From assembly GCF_020026305.1 (NCBI RefSeq), contig NZ_CP075691.1:1116001-1180000 (forward strand): a stretch of 64,000 bases of DNA, written 5' to 3'. Source of the DNA: Streptomyces sp. 135 (GTDB lineage: Bacteria > Actinomycetota > Actinomycetes > Streptomycetales > Streptomycetaceae). The notes beneath the pieces are model-generated. The model was not told where the DNA came from and did not search any database. It saw only the letters and a program-made list of their open reading frames with translations. Made by a program: the position numbers and the translations under genes. Positions 26,105-34,526 of this stretch are shown here, piece after piece (position 1 is the first letter of the stretch; each line of letters begins with the position of its first letter).

Positions 26105-26746
26105 TCAGTGGGCGATCAGCGCGGCCAGTACGGTGAGGTTGTCGATCTGCCAGTCCGCCGCCTCGGCCACGGCCGGGTCGTCCGCCCACAGGTGTCCCCA
26201 CGGGCCGCGGCGGATGTGCGCGGTCCGCAGCCCGGCCTGCTTCGCGGGGAAGACGTCGTGCGCGGGATGGTCGCCGACGTAGAGCGTCTCGCGGGGCCCG
26301 GCCTGGGCCACTTCGAGCACGCGCGCGAAGAAGGCGGGGTCCGGCTTCGCCACGCCCCAGTCACCCGCGGTGACCACCAGGTCGGCGGGCAGGTCGAGGT
26401 CGCGCAGGAGTTCGGCGGCGCGCGAGGACTCGTTGCCCGCGATGATGACGCGGACCCCGAGCTTGTGGAGGCCGCCGAGAGCGGGCCGTACGTCGGGGTA
26501 GAGATCGGCCTCGCCGAGATGCTCGCCCCGTCCCGCCGCCTCGCGCGCGTGATGGGCCGAGGCGATGTCCATGTCCGGGCTGATCAGGCGCAGAGCGTCG
26601 GGGCCGTCCCCGCCCTGCGCCACGACGGCGCCGACGAGCGCGGAGACGGTGTGCCGCGGCACCTGCAGCCAGTCCGCCCAAGAGGCCCAGTAGCGGTCGT
26701 CTTTGGTGAGGGTCTCCCCCACGTCGAACACGATGGTCTCGATCAT
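26105..26746 (-). CDS. HAD family hydrolase
   Basis: This 213-residue protein has HAD motifs: motif I VFDVGETL, motif II VIIAGNESS, motif III lysine in DWGVAKPDPAFF, and motif IV YVGDHPAHDVFPA. Motif I reads D-V-G-E-T, so the second aspartate of phosphatases (DxD) is replaced by glycine, which leaves the reaction open. A cap domain lies between motifs I and II. It is divergent from the M56 peptidase gene across a gap with a 13-bp repeat array. Confidence 0.88.
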   Translation of the reverse strand: MIETIVFDVGETLTKDDRYWASWADWLQVPRHTVSALVGAVVAQGGDGPDALRLISPDMDIASAHHAREAAGRGEHLGEADLYPDVRPALGGLHKLGVRVIIAGNESSRAAELLRDLDLPADLVVTAGDWGVAKPDPAFFARVLEVAQAGPRETLYVGDHPAHDVFPAKQAGLRTAHIRRGPWGHLWADDPAVAEAADWQIDNLTVLAALIAH

Positions 26747-26825
26747 CGTCCGACACTACGGCGTCCCGCCTTCCGCACGCGGGCGCCACTCGGCGGGCGG
26801 CGCGGAGCGAACCGATCAAGCCCCC

Positions 26826-26877
26826 TTTCGTACGCGACTTTCGTACACGCCTGTCGTACGCGCCTTTCGTACCCGAC
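26826..26877. repeat. 13-bp tandem repeat, four copies
   Basis: Units with the consensus TTTCGTACRCGMC follow each other with exact 13-bp spacing (TCGTA starts at 26828, 26841, 26854 and 26867). Two of the units carry the palindrome CGTACG. The array lies in the promoter gap between the divergent HAD and M56 genes. Confidence 0.85.
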
Positions 26878-26958
26878 GTCCGCGCGCCGGCCGTGGCATC
26901 CGTCACTTGAGGAGGCAGCCCATACCCTTGGCAGCCGGGCCCTCATAGGCTGGGCGGC

Positions 26959-27894
26959 ATGATGGTCCCCGTCGCGCTGTTGCTGCTGGGCGCCCTGACC
27001 GCAGTCCTCGCCCCGCGGATGCTCGCGCGGGCCGACTGGCCGGAGCGCGAACCCGTGGTCGCGCTATGGGTCTGGCAGTGCGTGGTGGCGGGTGTCCTGC
27101 TCTGCTGCGCGCTCTCGATGACGCTGAGCGCGGCCGCCGCGTGGCAGGCCGTGCGGGGCCACCTCTTCGCGCCGGCCCCGCACGCCGTGGTCGAGGCGTA
27201 CGCCCTCCAGGCGCCGGGGCCCTGGGCCGCGGCCACGGCCGTGACGCTGGCCTGCGGCGGCGTGTGGACCGCGGCGATGCTGACGCGGGAGATCGCGCTG
27301 GCCCGGATCCGCCGGTCCGGCCGCCGGGCCGAACTCCTCGTGCGCGCCCCCCTGTTGCCCGGCGAGGAGCCGGGCGCCGACCGTCTCGTCGTCCTGGAGG
27401 GTGAGCGCCCGGACGCCTGGTGGCTGCCGGGCCAGGCGCCCCAACTGGTCATCACCACGGCCGCGTTGCGTCGCCTCAAGGGACGCCAGCTCGATGCCGT
27501 GCTCGCCCACGAGCAGGGGCACGCGCAGGCGCGGCACGACTGGCTGCTGCACTGCTCGGGCGCGCTGGCCGCAGGGTTTCCGCAGGTCCGGGTCTTCGCG
27601 GCGTTCCGCGACGAGATGCACCGCCTGGTGGAGCTGGCCGCCGACGACGTGGCCTCGCGCCGCTTCGGCCGGCTGACCATCGCGCTCGCCCTGGTCGAAC
27701 TGAACGAGGACCGCGGTGTCTTCGGCCCCTGCCCGACGCCGCAGGCGCACGTCCCGCAGCGCGTCAAGCGGCTGCTCTCCGCCCGCCCGCGCCTCACCGC
27801 GGGCCGCAGGCTCCGTCTGACGGCGACCGCGGCGCTGGTGCCGGTGATCCCCGTTCTGGTCACGTTCGTACCGGGCCTGCGCGCCCTGGGCTAG
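26959..27894 (+). CDS. M56 family (BlaR1-like) metallopeptidase
   Basis: This 311-residue integral membrane zinc protease has hydrophobic segments near the N-terminus, middle and C-terminus. The zinc site is AVLAHEQGHAQARHD (HExxH), with a third ligand in VELAADDVASRRFG. It resembles BlaR1/MecR1 sensor proteases and the numerous actinobacterial M56 proteins but has no C-terminal sensor domain. M56 genes are usually paired with a BlaI/CopY repressor gene; none is visible here. ATG 26959 is used; an adjacent ATG follows at once. Confidence 0.92.
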   Translation: MMVPVALLLLGALTAVLAPRMLARADWPEREPVVALWVWQCVVAGVLLCCALSMTLSAAAAWQAVRGHLFAPAPHAVVEAYALQAPGPWAAATAVTLACGGVWTAAMLTREIALARIRRSGRRAELLVRAPLLPGEEPGADRLVVLEGERPDAWWLPGQAPQLVITTAALRRLKGRQLDAVLAHEQGHAQARHDWLLHCSGALAAGFPQVRVFAAFRDEMHRLVELAADDVASRRFGRLTIALALVELNEDRGVFGPCPTPQAHVPQRVKRLLSARPRLTAGRRLRLTATAALVPVIPVLVTFVPGLRALG

Positions 27895-27996
27895 GTCCGT
27901 TTCCTGCGTGGCGGCCCTGTTCCGCGGCGACGGCGAGGCGCCGCGCCGCGTGCCCCGGGATGGCCTTCCGCCCACTCCGTCGGCGAGGATCGCTGC

Positions 27997-28686
27997 ATGT
28001 ACCCCGCACCACTGGACTCCCCGACCCGACCGGCCGCCCACCGGGCGGCGCTCGCCGCCGTGTTGTTCGGCGTCCCCTCCGTGCTGCTGCTCCTCCTGGT
28101 GGAGTTCGAGTGGGGCCCGCTGATCTCGCTGGATGAGGACATCTCGCGCACCACGCACCGCTGGGCGGTGGCCGACCCGGGCGTCACCCGGGCGAGCCGC
28201 ATCCTCACCGACTGGGTGTGGGACCCCTGGACGATGCGCGCGCTGTGCGCGGTGGTGGTGATCTGGCTCGCCGTGCGCGGCGCCCGGTGGCTCGCGCTGT
28301 GGCTCGCGGGGACCTGCCTGGTGGCATCCGCGGTGCAGCAGTCGCTGAAGGCCGCGGTGGACCGTCCCCGCCCGGTGTGGCCGGACCCGGTGGACTCCGC
28401 GCACTACGCGGCGTTCCCCTCGGGCCACGCGATGACGGCGGCGGTCGTCTGCGGCCTGCTCCTGTGGCTGATGCGGCTGCACGGCGCGGGCCGGGCACCG
28501 TGGCGGGCGGCCGTGGCGCTCGCGGTGCTGTCCGTGGCGGGCGTGGGCCTGACCCGCGTCTGGCTCGGCGTCCACTGGCCCACGGACGTCCTCGGCGGCT
28601 GGCTGCTCGGCGCGCTGACGGTGGCCCTGGCCGTCGCGACCTACACCCGCGGCCCCGGCAGCCGTACGGACCGATGGACCGCGTAA
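27997..28686 (+). CDS. PAP2 family phosphatase
   Basis: This 229-residue membrane phosphatase has six transmembrane segments and a complete PAP2 signature: KAAVDRPRP, FPSGHAMTAA and TRVWLGVHWPTDVLGG. Members remove phosphate from lipids such as phosphatidic acid or undecaprenyl pyrophosphate. The active site would face the outside. The last ~140 bp of the gene are repeated four times, degenerately, just downstream, an odd feature described separately. The gene is 102 bp behind the M56 gene. Confidence 0.93.
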   Translation: MYPAPLDSPTRPAAHRAALAAVLFGVPSVLLLLLVEFEWGPLISLDEDISRTTHRWAVADPGVTRASRILTDWVWDPWTMRALCAVVVIWLAVRGARWLALWLAGTCLVASAVQQSLKAAVDRPRPVWPDPVDSAHYAAFPSGHAMTAAVVCGLLLWLMRLHGAGRAPWRAAVALAVLSVAGVGLTRVWLGVHWPTDVLGGWLLGALTVALAVATYTRGPGSRTDRWTA

Positions 28687-28719
28687 CACTTACGAACACG
28701 GCAGGTACGCCGCGCCGAA

Positions 28720-29356
28720 GCGGGCGGCCCTGGCAGGCCTCGGCCCCGCCCACGTCCGGCTCGGCGTGCACTAGCCCACAGACATCCTCGGCGGCTGGCT
28801 GCTCGGCGCGCTGGCAGTAACTCTGGCCGTCGCGACATATACCTTCGGGCCCAGCACGGGCCCGGCGCCGTGGCGGGGCGGCCCTGGCAGGCCTCGGCCC
28901 GACCCGCGTCCGGCTCGGCGTGCACTGGCCCACAGAATCCTCGGCAGCTGCCTGCTCGGCACGCTCACGGTGACCCTGGCCGCCGCAACGCACACCCACG
29001 GACCCGGCAGCCGTACGGAACCACGGATCACGTGACACGTACGAACGCGGCGCGGACCCCGGCGCCGAAGAGGGCGGCCCTGGCAGGCCTCGGCCCGACC
29101 CGCGTCCGGCTCGGCGTGCACTGGCCCACAGAATCCTCGGCAGCTGCCTGCTCGGCACGCTCACGGTGGCCCTGGCCGCCGCGCCCCACCCCCACGGCCC
29201 CGGCGCCGCGACGGACGGCCCTGGCAGGCGTCGGCCCCACCCGCGCCCGGCCCTGCGTCCACTGGCCCACAGACATCCTCGGCCGCTGACTGCACGGCAC
29301 GCCGACAGTGGCCCTGGCCGTCACGACACACACCCACGGGCCCGGCAGCCATGCCG
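28720..29356 (+). repeat. Four degenerate tandem copies of the PAP2 gene 3' end
   Basis: The segment of the PAP2 gene coding for GLTRVWLGVHWPTDVLGGWLLGALTVALAV recurs downstream. Using GGCTCGGCGT as anchor, copies start at 28562 (functional gene), 28758, 28912, 29108 and 29249 (diverged), with spacings of 196, 154, 196 and 141 bp. Copies carry stops and frameshifts, so they are not translated as PAP2. No other gene is visible up to 29474. Confidence 0.85.
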
Positions 29357-29474
29357 ACCGCCGGGCCTCTCAGGGATGCCGCCCGTCGCCACGCCGTCCC
29401 CATCAGGCCACCACCGGGCGCACGCCCCGAACCGCACTTGACCGCCCGTCGGCCGCTCCCGGAGGATCCTGCCC

Positions 29475-30170
29475 ATGACGATCAAGGGCGTGCTCTTCGA
29501 TTTCTCCGGGACGCTGTTCCGCGTCGAACCCACCGAGGCCTGGCTGCGCGCCGTGCTCGACGACCTCGAAGTCCCGCTCGGCGAGGGGGAGTCGGCGCGG
29601 ACCGCCGCCGCCCTGGAGCGGGCGGGAGCGCTGCCCGGCGGGGCCGCGCCGGTGGCGGTGCCCGCGCACCTCTCCGAGCTGTGGGCGGTCCGCGACCAGT
29701 CCGCCGAGTTGCACCGCGCCGCGTATACGGGCCTTGCCCGCGAGGTGCCCCTGCCCGACCCACGGCTGTACGACGCGCTGTACTCGCGGCACATGGCCCC
29801 GCAGGCGTGGCGCCCCTACGACGACGCGGCGGAAGTCCTCGCGGAACTGCGCGAGCGGGGCGTCAAGGTGGGCGTGGTCAGCAACATCGGGTGGGACCTG
29901 CGGCCCGTCTTCCGTTTCCATGGCCTCGACCCGTACGTCGACACGTACGTCCTGTCCTACGAACACGGCATCCAGAAGCCCGACCCGCGCCTGTTCGCGC
30001 TGGCCCTTGAGGCGCTCGGGACCGATCCCCGCGACGCCCTGATGGTCGGCGACGACCGGCGGGCCGACGGCGGCGCGGCCGGCCTGGGCTGCGCGGTGCA
30101 CTTCGTCGACCACCTGCCGGCCGACCGGCGCCCGGACGCGCTGCGGCCGGTGCTCGGCCTCGTCGGCTGA
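29475..30170 (+). CDS. HAD family hydrolase
   Basis: This 231-residue protein shows HAD motifs: LFDFSGTLF (motif I), VGVVSNIGWD (II), HGIQKPDPRLF (III) and LMVGDDRRADGGAAGLG (IV). Motif I has serine in place of the second aspartate, which is unusual for phosphatases and closer to dehalogenase-like members. The middle forms a helical cap. ATG 29475 follows GGAGGAT. A strong hairpin terminator closes the gene. Confidence 0.9.
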   Translation: MTIKGVLFDFSGTLFRVEPTEAWLRAVLDDLEVPLGEGESARTAAALERAGALPGGAAPVAVPAHLSELWAVRDQSAELHRAAYTGLAREVPLPDPRLYDALYSRHMAPQAWRPYDDAAEVLAELRERGVKVGVVSNIGWDLRPVFRFHGLDPYVDTYVLSYEHGIQKPDPRLFALALEALGTDPRDALMVGDDRRADGGAAGLGCAVHFVDHLPADRRPDALRPVLGLVG

Positions 30171-30197
30171 GCCGTGGGACGCCCGAACCACCTGTGA

Positions 30198-30228
30198 GCA
30201 GGCAACACTCCCCCGCGGTGTTGCCTGC
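30198..30228 (+). terminator. Hairpin terminator behind the HAD gene
   Basis: GCAGGCAACAC (30198-30208) and GTGTTGCCTGC (30218-30228) form a perfect 11-bp stem with a 9-nt loop, 28 bp after the HAD stop codon. Confidence 0.75.
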
Positions 30229-30292
30229 CCCAGGCCGGCCCGGCCCGTGCGGGACCCCATGAAGGCCCTCTCACGAGACCAGCTGAGTATAT

Positions 30293-30305
30293 TGGCTCAG
30301 AGCCA
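30293..30305. promoter_or_regulatory. Palindrome upstream of the TetR gene (candidate autoregulatory operator)
   Basis: TGGCTCAGAGCCA is a perfect 13-bp inverted repeat with a single central base, 20 bp upstream of the TetR start and just after TATATT, a plausible -10 region. TetR proteins often repress their own gene from such a site. Confidence 0.5.
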
Positions 30306-30325
30306 GTCAACGCAGGAGTTACAGA

Positions 30326-30985
30326 ATGTCCCCGCGTAGCCCATCGGTCAATGAAGAGCTGCGCAGGCGTTCCCGCGAGCGGCTGCTGCAAGCCACGGTG
30401 GAACTGGTGGCCGAGCGCGGCTACGAGGCCACGACCCTCGGCGACATCGCCGACCGGGCGGGCGCGGCCCGCGGCCTGGTCTCGTACTACTTCCCCGGCA
30501 AGCGCCAGCTGCTCCAGTCGGCCGTGCACCGGCTGATGCACCGCACCCTGGCGGCCGCCCTGGAGCGGGAGCCGAGCCCCGCCGGCGGTGTGGACGGTGC
30601 GGAGCGCCTGGCACGGGCCATCGACGCGATCCTGGGCCTCGCCCGCGACGAGCCGCTGCTCATGCGCACGCACATGGCGGGCATCCTCCAGGCGGAGGGC
30701 TTCGTGCAGTGCCCGGAGCAGCAGCGCCTCGCCGAACTGCTGCGGGACACCGTGGCGCGGTACGGATCGGGCGACGTCGACACGGACTATCCGCTGCTGC
30801 GCGCGCTGCTGATGGGCGCGGTCTTCGCCCTGCTCATCCCGGGTGCGCCGATGCCGCAGGCGACCCTGCGGGCCGAGCTCTTCCAGCGGTACGAACTGGA
30901 CTGGAAGCTGGGCGTCCCGCCCTGCGGCGCACCGCCCGAGAGGATGTCCGGCTGCCTGCCGGCGCGGCCTCCCGGACCGGAGTAG
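30326..30985 (+). CDS. TetR family transcriptional regulator
   Basis: This 219-residue regulator has the N-terminal TetR helix-turn-helix (RERLLQATVELVAERGYEATTLGDIADRAGAARGLVSYYFPGKRQLL), then an all-helical ligand and dimer domain. The C-terminal tail is proline-rich. The neighbour downstream is an FprA-type reductase in the same direction with a 193-bp gap, so a joint transcript is uncertain. The effector is unknown. Confidence 0.93.
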   Translation: MSPRSPSVNEELRRRSRERLLQATVELVAERGYEATTLGDIADRAGAARGLVSYYFPGKRQLLQSAVHRLMHRTLAAALEREPSPAGGVDGAERLARAIDAILGLARDEPLLMRTHMAGILQAEGFVQCPEQQRLAELLRDTVARYGSGDVDTDYPLLRALLMGAVFALLIPGAPMPQATLRAELFQRYELDWKLGVPPCGAPPERMSGCLPARPPGPE

Positions 30986-31178
30986 CGGGGCGGGCACGGG
31001 AGGCGGGCGGCGCGCCGCAGGCATGGCCGGAAAGCGACGGTGAGCCCGAGGGCCGAAGGACCGGCACGGGAGTCGTCTCGCATCCGTTGCGCGCTGACCG
31101 TGCTCCCACGCTCCTGACAGCGGGCACACCGAGTGCGATCCTGAAACCGTCCCGAGGTCGCCTCGCGGAGGGAGCACC

Positions 31179-32549
31179 ATGGTGCTGCACGTCGCCGTCG
31201 TCGGTTCGGGTCCCAGCGGGGTGTACGCCGCGCAGTCCCTCGTCCAACAGGACCGGGTGCCGGGGGTGCGGGTCGACGTGCTCGACCGGCTCCCGTGCCC
31301 GTACGGCCTCGTGCGGTACGGCGTCGCGCCGGACCACGAGAAGATCAAGTCCCTGCAGGGCAGCCTCCGCACCGTCCTGGAACACGACCGCGTGCGGTTC
31401 CTCGGCGGCGTCGAGGTCGGCCCCGGCGGGCTGCCTCCCGACCGGCTCCTCGGTCTGTACCACGCGGTGGTCTACTGCGTCGGCGCGGCGGCGGACCGCA
31501 GGCTGGGGGTGCCGGGCGAGGATCTGCCGGGCAGCCACTCGGCGACCGAGTTCGTCTCCTGGTACAGCGCGCATCCGGATGTGCTGACGGACGGTTTCGA
31601 ACAGGACGGTTTCGTGCGGGACGTGGAGTCGGCCGTCGTCATCGGCGTGGGCAACGTCGCGGTGGACGTCGCCCGCATCCTGGCGCGCGGCGTCGCCGAA
31701 CTGCTGCCCACCGACATGCCGGACGCGGCGCTCGGCGTCCTCGCGGGGAGCCGGGTCCGTGAGGTGCACATGGTGGGGCGGCGCGGGCCCTCGCAGGCGC
31801 GGTTCACCACCAAGGAGCTGCGCGAGCTCGGCTCGCTCCCGGACACGGAAGTCCTCGTGGATCCGGCGGAGCTGGCGCTGGACCCGGCGTACGCCGACCC
31901 CTCGGGGCTGCCCGCCGCGAACCGCCGCAACGTCGAGGTGCTGCGCGGCTGGGCCGAGCGTCCCGCGCGCGGTCTGCCCCGGCGGATCCACCTGCGGTTC
32001 TTCCTGCGTCCGGTCGCCCTGACGGCGGGCGCCACGGGCCGCGTCGCCGGGACGCGGTTCGAGCGCACGCTGCCGGACGGCCGGGGCGGGGTGACGGGTT
32101 CGGGGCGGTACGAGGACATCCCGGCGCAGCTGGTCCTGCGCTCGGTCGGCTACCGTGGGGTGCCGCTCGAAGGGCTGCCGTTCGACCCCGACCGCGGCAC
32201 GGTGCCGCACGCGACGGGGCGGGTGCTGCGCGACGGGGCGCCGTCCCCGGGGGAGTACGTGGCCGGGTGGATCAAGCGGGGGCCGACCGGTGTCATCGGC
32301 ACGAACCGCCCGTGCGCCAAGGAGACGGTGCAGTCGCTGCTCGACGACGCCCCCGAACTCGTACGGAAGGACCTCGCGGAAGAGCCGCTGGCCGGGCTGC
32401 GCGCGGCGGGGCTGCGGCCGGTGGAGTGGCCGGGCTGGCTGGCGATCGAGCGGGCGGAGGCGGAGCTCGGGCGTTCGCTCGGGCGGGGCGTGGTGAAGAT
32501 CCCCGACTGGGCGGGGCTGCGGCGGGCGGCGCGGGGCGCGGAGCGGTAG
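31179..32549 (+). CDS. FAD-dependent ferredoxin/adrenodoxin-NADP reductase (FprA type)
   Basis: This 456-residue flavoenzyme moves electrons between NADPH and a ferredoxin, often for cytochromes P450. FAD binding: VAVVGSGPSGVYAAQSL; then the conserved PYGLVRYGVAPDHEKIK, NADPH-binding VVIGVGNVAVDVARIL, VGRRGPSQARFTTKELREL, and the C-terminal WIKRGPTGVIGTNRPCAKETV. These place it in the adrenodoxin reductase/FprA group. ATG 31179 follows CGGAGGGAG. No ferredoxin gene is adjacent; the P450 in this window is 26 kb away. Confidence 0.93.
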   Translation: MVLHVAVVGSGPSGVYAAQSLVQQDRVPGVRVDVLDRLPCPYGLVRYGVAPDHEKIKSLQGSLRTVLEHDRVRFLGGVEVGPGGLPPDRLLGLYHAVVYCVGAAADRRLGVPGEDLPGSHSATEFVSWYSAHPDVLTDGFEQDGFVRDVESAVVIGVGNVAVDVARILARGVAELLPTDMPDAALGVLAGSRVREVHMVGRRGPSQARFTTKELRELGSLPDTEVLVDPAELALDPAYADPSGLPAANRRNVEVLRGWAERPARGLPRRIHLRFFLRPVALTAGATGRVAGTRFERTLPDGRGGVTGSGRYEDIPAQLVLRSVGYRGVPLEGLPFDPDRGTVPHATGRVLRDGAPSPGEYVAGWIKRGPTGVIGTNRPCAKETVQSLLDDAPELVRKDLAEEPLAGLRAAGLRPVEWPGWLAIERAEAELGRSLGRGVVKIPDWAGLRRAARGAER

Positions 32550-32554
32550 CGGGG

Positions 32555-32881
32555 GGGCGGCGCCTCGCCGGGCACAGCCGCCGAGCCATCCCGGCAGACG
32601 AACCACGGCGGCAAACGGCACAGCGCGGGGCCACCGGACCACCCAACAGACCACGTCGCGGGGCCGCCCCCCCGTCAGGCACAGCCACGGAGCCGTTCCG
32701 CCGAGCGGACCGCACACCGGTCACAGGCCCCGCGAGGCGTCCCGCCCGGTGAGCAGCAGCAGGCGCCCGCCACGTCAGGCGAAGGCGCCGAACCGTCCCG
32801 GCAGACGAACCACGTCGGCAAGCCGCACAGCGCGGGGCCACCGAGCCCCCCAACAGACCACGTCGCGGGGCCGCCACCCCG
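32555..32881. repeat. Degenerate tandem copies of the ArsR gene 3' end
   Basis: The gap holds no gene. The end of the ArsR gene on the other strand (plus strand GTCAGGC followed by GAGCCGTTCCG) recurs near 32671 and 32776 and, more weakly, near 32565. A second unit beginning ACGAACCACG and ending CACGTCGCGGGGCCGCC occurs at about 32598-32665 and 32807-32875, 209 bp apart. Confidence 0.75.
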
Positions 32882-33241
32882 TCAGGCGTCGGTGCCGAGC
32901 CGTTCCGCCTGGTGGGTGGCGGCGGCGAGGACGCTGTCGAGGAGGCCGGGGAAGAGCGCGTCGAGGTCGTCGCGGCGCAGCGCGCTCAGCTTGGCCGTGC
33001 CGCGGTAGATCTGCCGGATCACCCCGCTCTCGCGCAGCACCCGGAAGTGGTGCGTGCTCGTCGACTTGGTGACGGGCAGGCCGAAGTGCGAGCAGGAGAG
33101 CTCGGCGCCCTCCTCCCGGGCGAGGTCCCGGACCACCCGCATCCGCATGGGGTCGGCGAGCGCGTGCAGCACCGCCTCCAGCCGGATGTCCGCCGGCTCG
33201 GGGTGGGCGAGCGTCCTGCCGCTCGCGGTGGCGGTCGTCAT
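32882..33241 (-). CDS. ArsR family transcriptional regulator
   Basis: This 119-residue winged-helix repressor has LEAVLHALADPMRMRVVRDLA, then ELSCSHFGLPVTKSTSTHHFRVLRESGVIRQIYRG. A cysteine (SCSHF) lies at the start of the recognition region where metal- or electrophile-sensing ArsR proteins carry ligands, but there is only one. ATG 33241 follows GGGGAG. It is divergent from an old yellow enzyme gene, so it probably represses that gene and responds to an electrophile or redox signal (inference). Confidence 0.92.
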   Translation of the reverse strand: MTTATASGRTLAHPEPADIRLEAVLHALADPMRMRVVRDLAREEGAELSCSHFGLPVTKSTSTHHFRVLRESGVIRQIYRGTAKLSALRRDDLDALFPGLLDSVLAAATHQAERLGTDA

Positions 33242-33310
33242 GACGGCTCCCCTTCGTCCGGTGTCCTGCACGTGTCCGTGCCCAGTGCTCTCCCGCGCGT
33301 GCTCTCCGCC

Positions 33311-33361
33311 ATTGTACGAGAACCGCCGTAGTTTGACATTCAACGTACTACGAGGGCTACC
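33311..33361. promoter_or_regulatory. Divergent promoter region of the ArsR and old yellow enzyme genes
   Basis: On the + strand TTGACA (33333-33338) is a perfect -35 hexamer, with TACCGT (33358-33363) as a possible -10 element. On the - strand TACAAT (33316-33311) is a good -10 element for ArsR. An inverted repeat CGTAGT (33327-33332) / ACTACG (33347-33352) straddles the -35 box and is a candidate operator. Confidence 0.5.
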
Positions 33362-33399
33362 GTACGAGGAGATACCAGCCGCGAGGAATGGAGTCCGCC

Positions 33400-34479
33400 G
33401 TGAGCGCGCTGTTCGAGCCGTACACCCTGCGATCGCTGACGATCCCGAACCGGGTCTGGATGCCCCCGATGTGCCAGTACTCGGCGCCGCCGGAGGGCCC
33501 CCAGGCCGGCGTCCCGCAGGACTGGCACTTCGCGCACTACGCGGCGCGCGCCGCCGGCGGCACGGGCCTGATCATCGTCGAGGCCACCGCCGTCAGCCCC
33601 GAAGGCCGCATCAGCCCCTATGACCTGGGCATCTGGAACGACACCCAGGTCGAGGCGTTCCGCCGGACGACGGCGTTCCTCAAGAGCCAGGGCACCGTCC
33701 CCGGCATCCAGATCGGGCACGCCGGGCGCAAGGCGTCGACCGACCGCCCCTGGAAGGGCGGCACCCCGCTCGGCTTGGAGGAGCACGGCTGGCAGAGCGT
33801 CGCGCCCAGCCCCGTCGCCTTCGACGAGCGCCACCCCGTGCCGGCCGAGCTGTCCGTCGAGGGGATCCGCGAGATCGTGGGCCAGTTCGCCGACGCCGCG
33901 CGACGCGCGCTGGACGCCGGGTTCGAGGTCGCCGAGATCCACGGCGCGCACGGCTACCTGATCGGCGAGTTCCTCTCCCCGCACAGCAACAAGCGCACCG
34001 ACGCGTACGGCGGTTCGTACGAGAACCGCACGCGCTTCGCCCTCGAAGTGGTCGACGCCATGCGTGCCGTCTGGCCCGAGGACAAGCCGCTGTTCTTCCG
34101 CATATCGGCCACCGACTGGCTGGAGGAGGCGGGCTGGACGGCCGACGACACCGTCCGCTTCGCCGCCGAGCTCAAGGAGCACGGCATCGACCTGCTCGAC
34201 GTGTCCACGGGCGGCAACGCGGCAGGCGTCCGCATTCCCGTCGGCCCCGGCTACCAGGTGCCGTTCGCCGCGCGGGTGAAGGCCGAGACGGAGCTGCCGG
34301 TCGCGGCCGTCGGCCTGATCACCGAGGTGGAGCAGGCCGAGAAGATCGTCGCCAACGGCGAGGCGGACGCGGTCCTGCTGGGACGGGAGCTGCTGCGGGA
34401 CCCCTCGTGGGCGCGGCGCGCGGCCCGCGAGCTGGGCGGCGAGGTGCATGTGCCGGAGCAGTACCACCGGTCCGTCTGA
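33400..34479 (+). CDS. Old yellow enzyme (YqjM-type NADPH:flavin oxidoreductase)
   Basis: This FMN ene-reductase of 359 residues reduces activated C=C bonds of quinones and unsaturated carbonyls. Features: LFEPYTLRSLTIPNRVWMPPMCQYS with the redox-tuning cysteine of the YqjM class, IQIGHAGRKAS, HGAHGYLIGEFLSPHSNKRTD with the substrate-binding His pair, YGGSYENRTRF, and the phosphate-binding VAAVGLI and ADAVLLGRELL. GTG 33400 has GGAG six bases upstream; ATG 33388 would add four residues. It pairs with the divergent ArsR gene. Confidence 0.93.
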   Translation: MSALFEPYTLRSLTIPNRVWMPPMCQYSAPPEGPQAGVPQDWHFAHYAARAAGGTGLIIVEATAVSPEGRISPYDLGIWNDTQVEAFRRTTAFLKSQGTVPGIQIGHAGRKASTDRPWKGGTPLGLEEHGWQSVAPSPVAFDERHPVPAELSVEGIREIVGQFADAARRALDAGFEVAEIHGAHGYLIGEFLSPHSNKRTDAYGGSYENRTRFALEVVDAMRAVWPEDKPLFFRISATDWLEEAGWTADDTVRFAAELKEHGIDLLDVSTGGNAAGVRIPVGPGYQVPFAARVKAETELPVAAVGLITEVEQAEKIVANGEADAVLLGRELLRDPSWARRAARELGGEVHVPEQYHRSV

Positions 34480-34526
34480 ACCGCCCTCGTCGCCGGGGCC
34501 GGTGGGCAAGCCGCGTATTCGCGTGC

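Noticed and set aside
26826..26877. CRISPR array
   Set aside because: Units are only 13 bp and directly adjacent without spacers; no cas genes.
28720..29356. Further PAP2 genes downstream of the intact one
   Set aside because: Copies contain stops and frame changes and lack the first two catalytic motifs.
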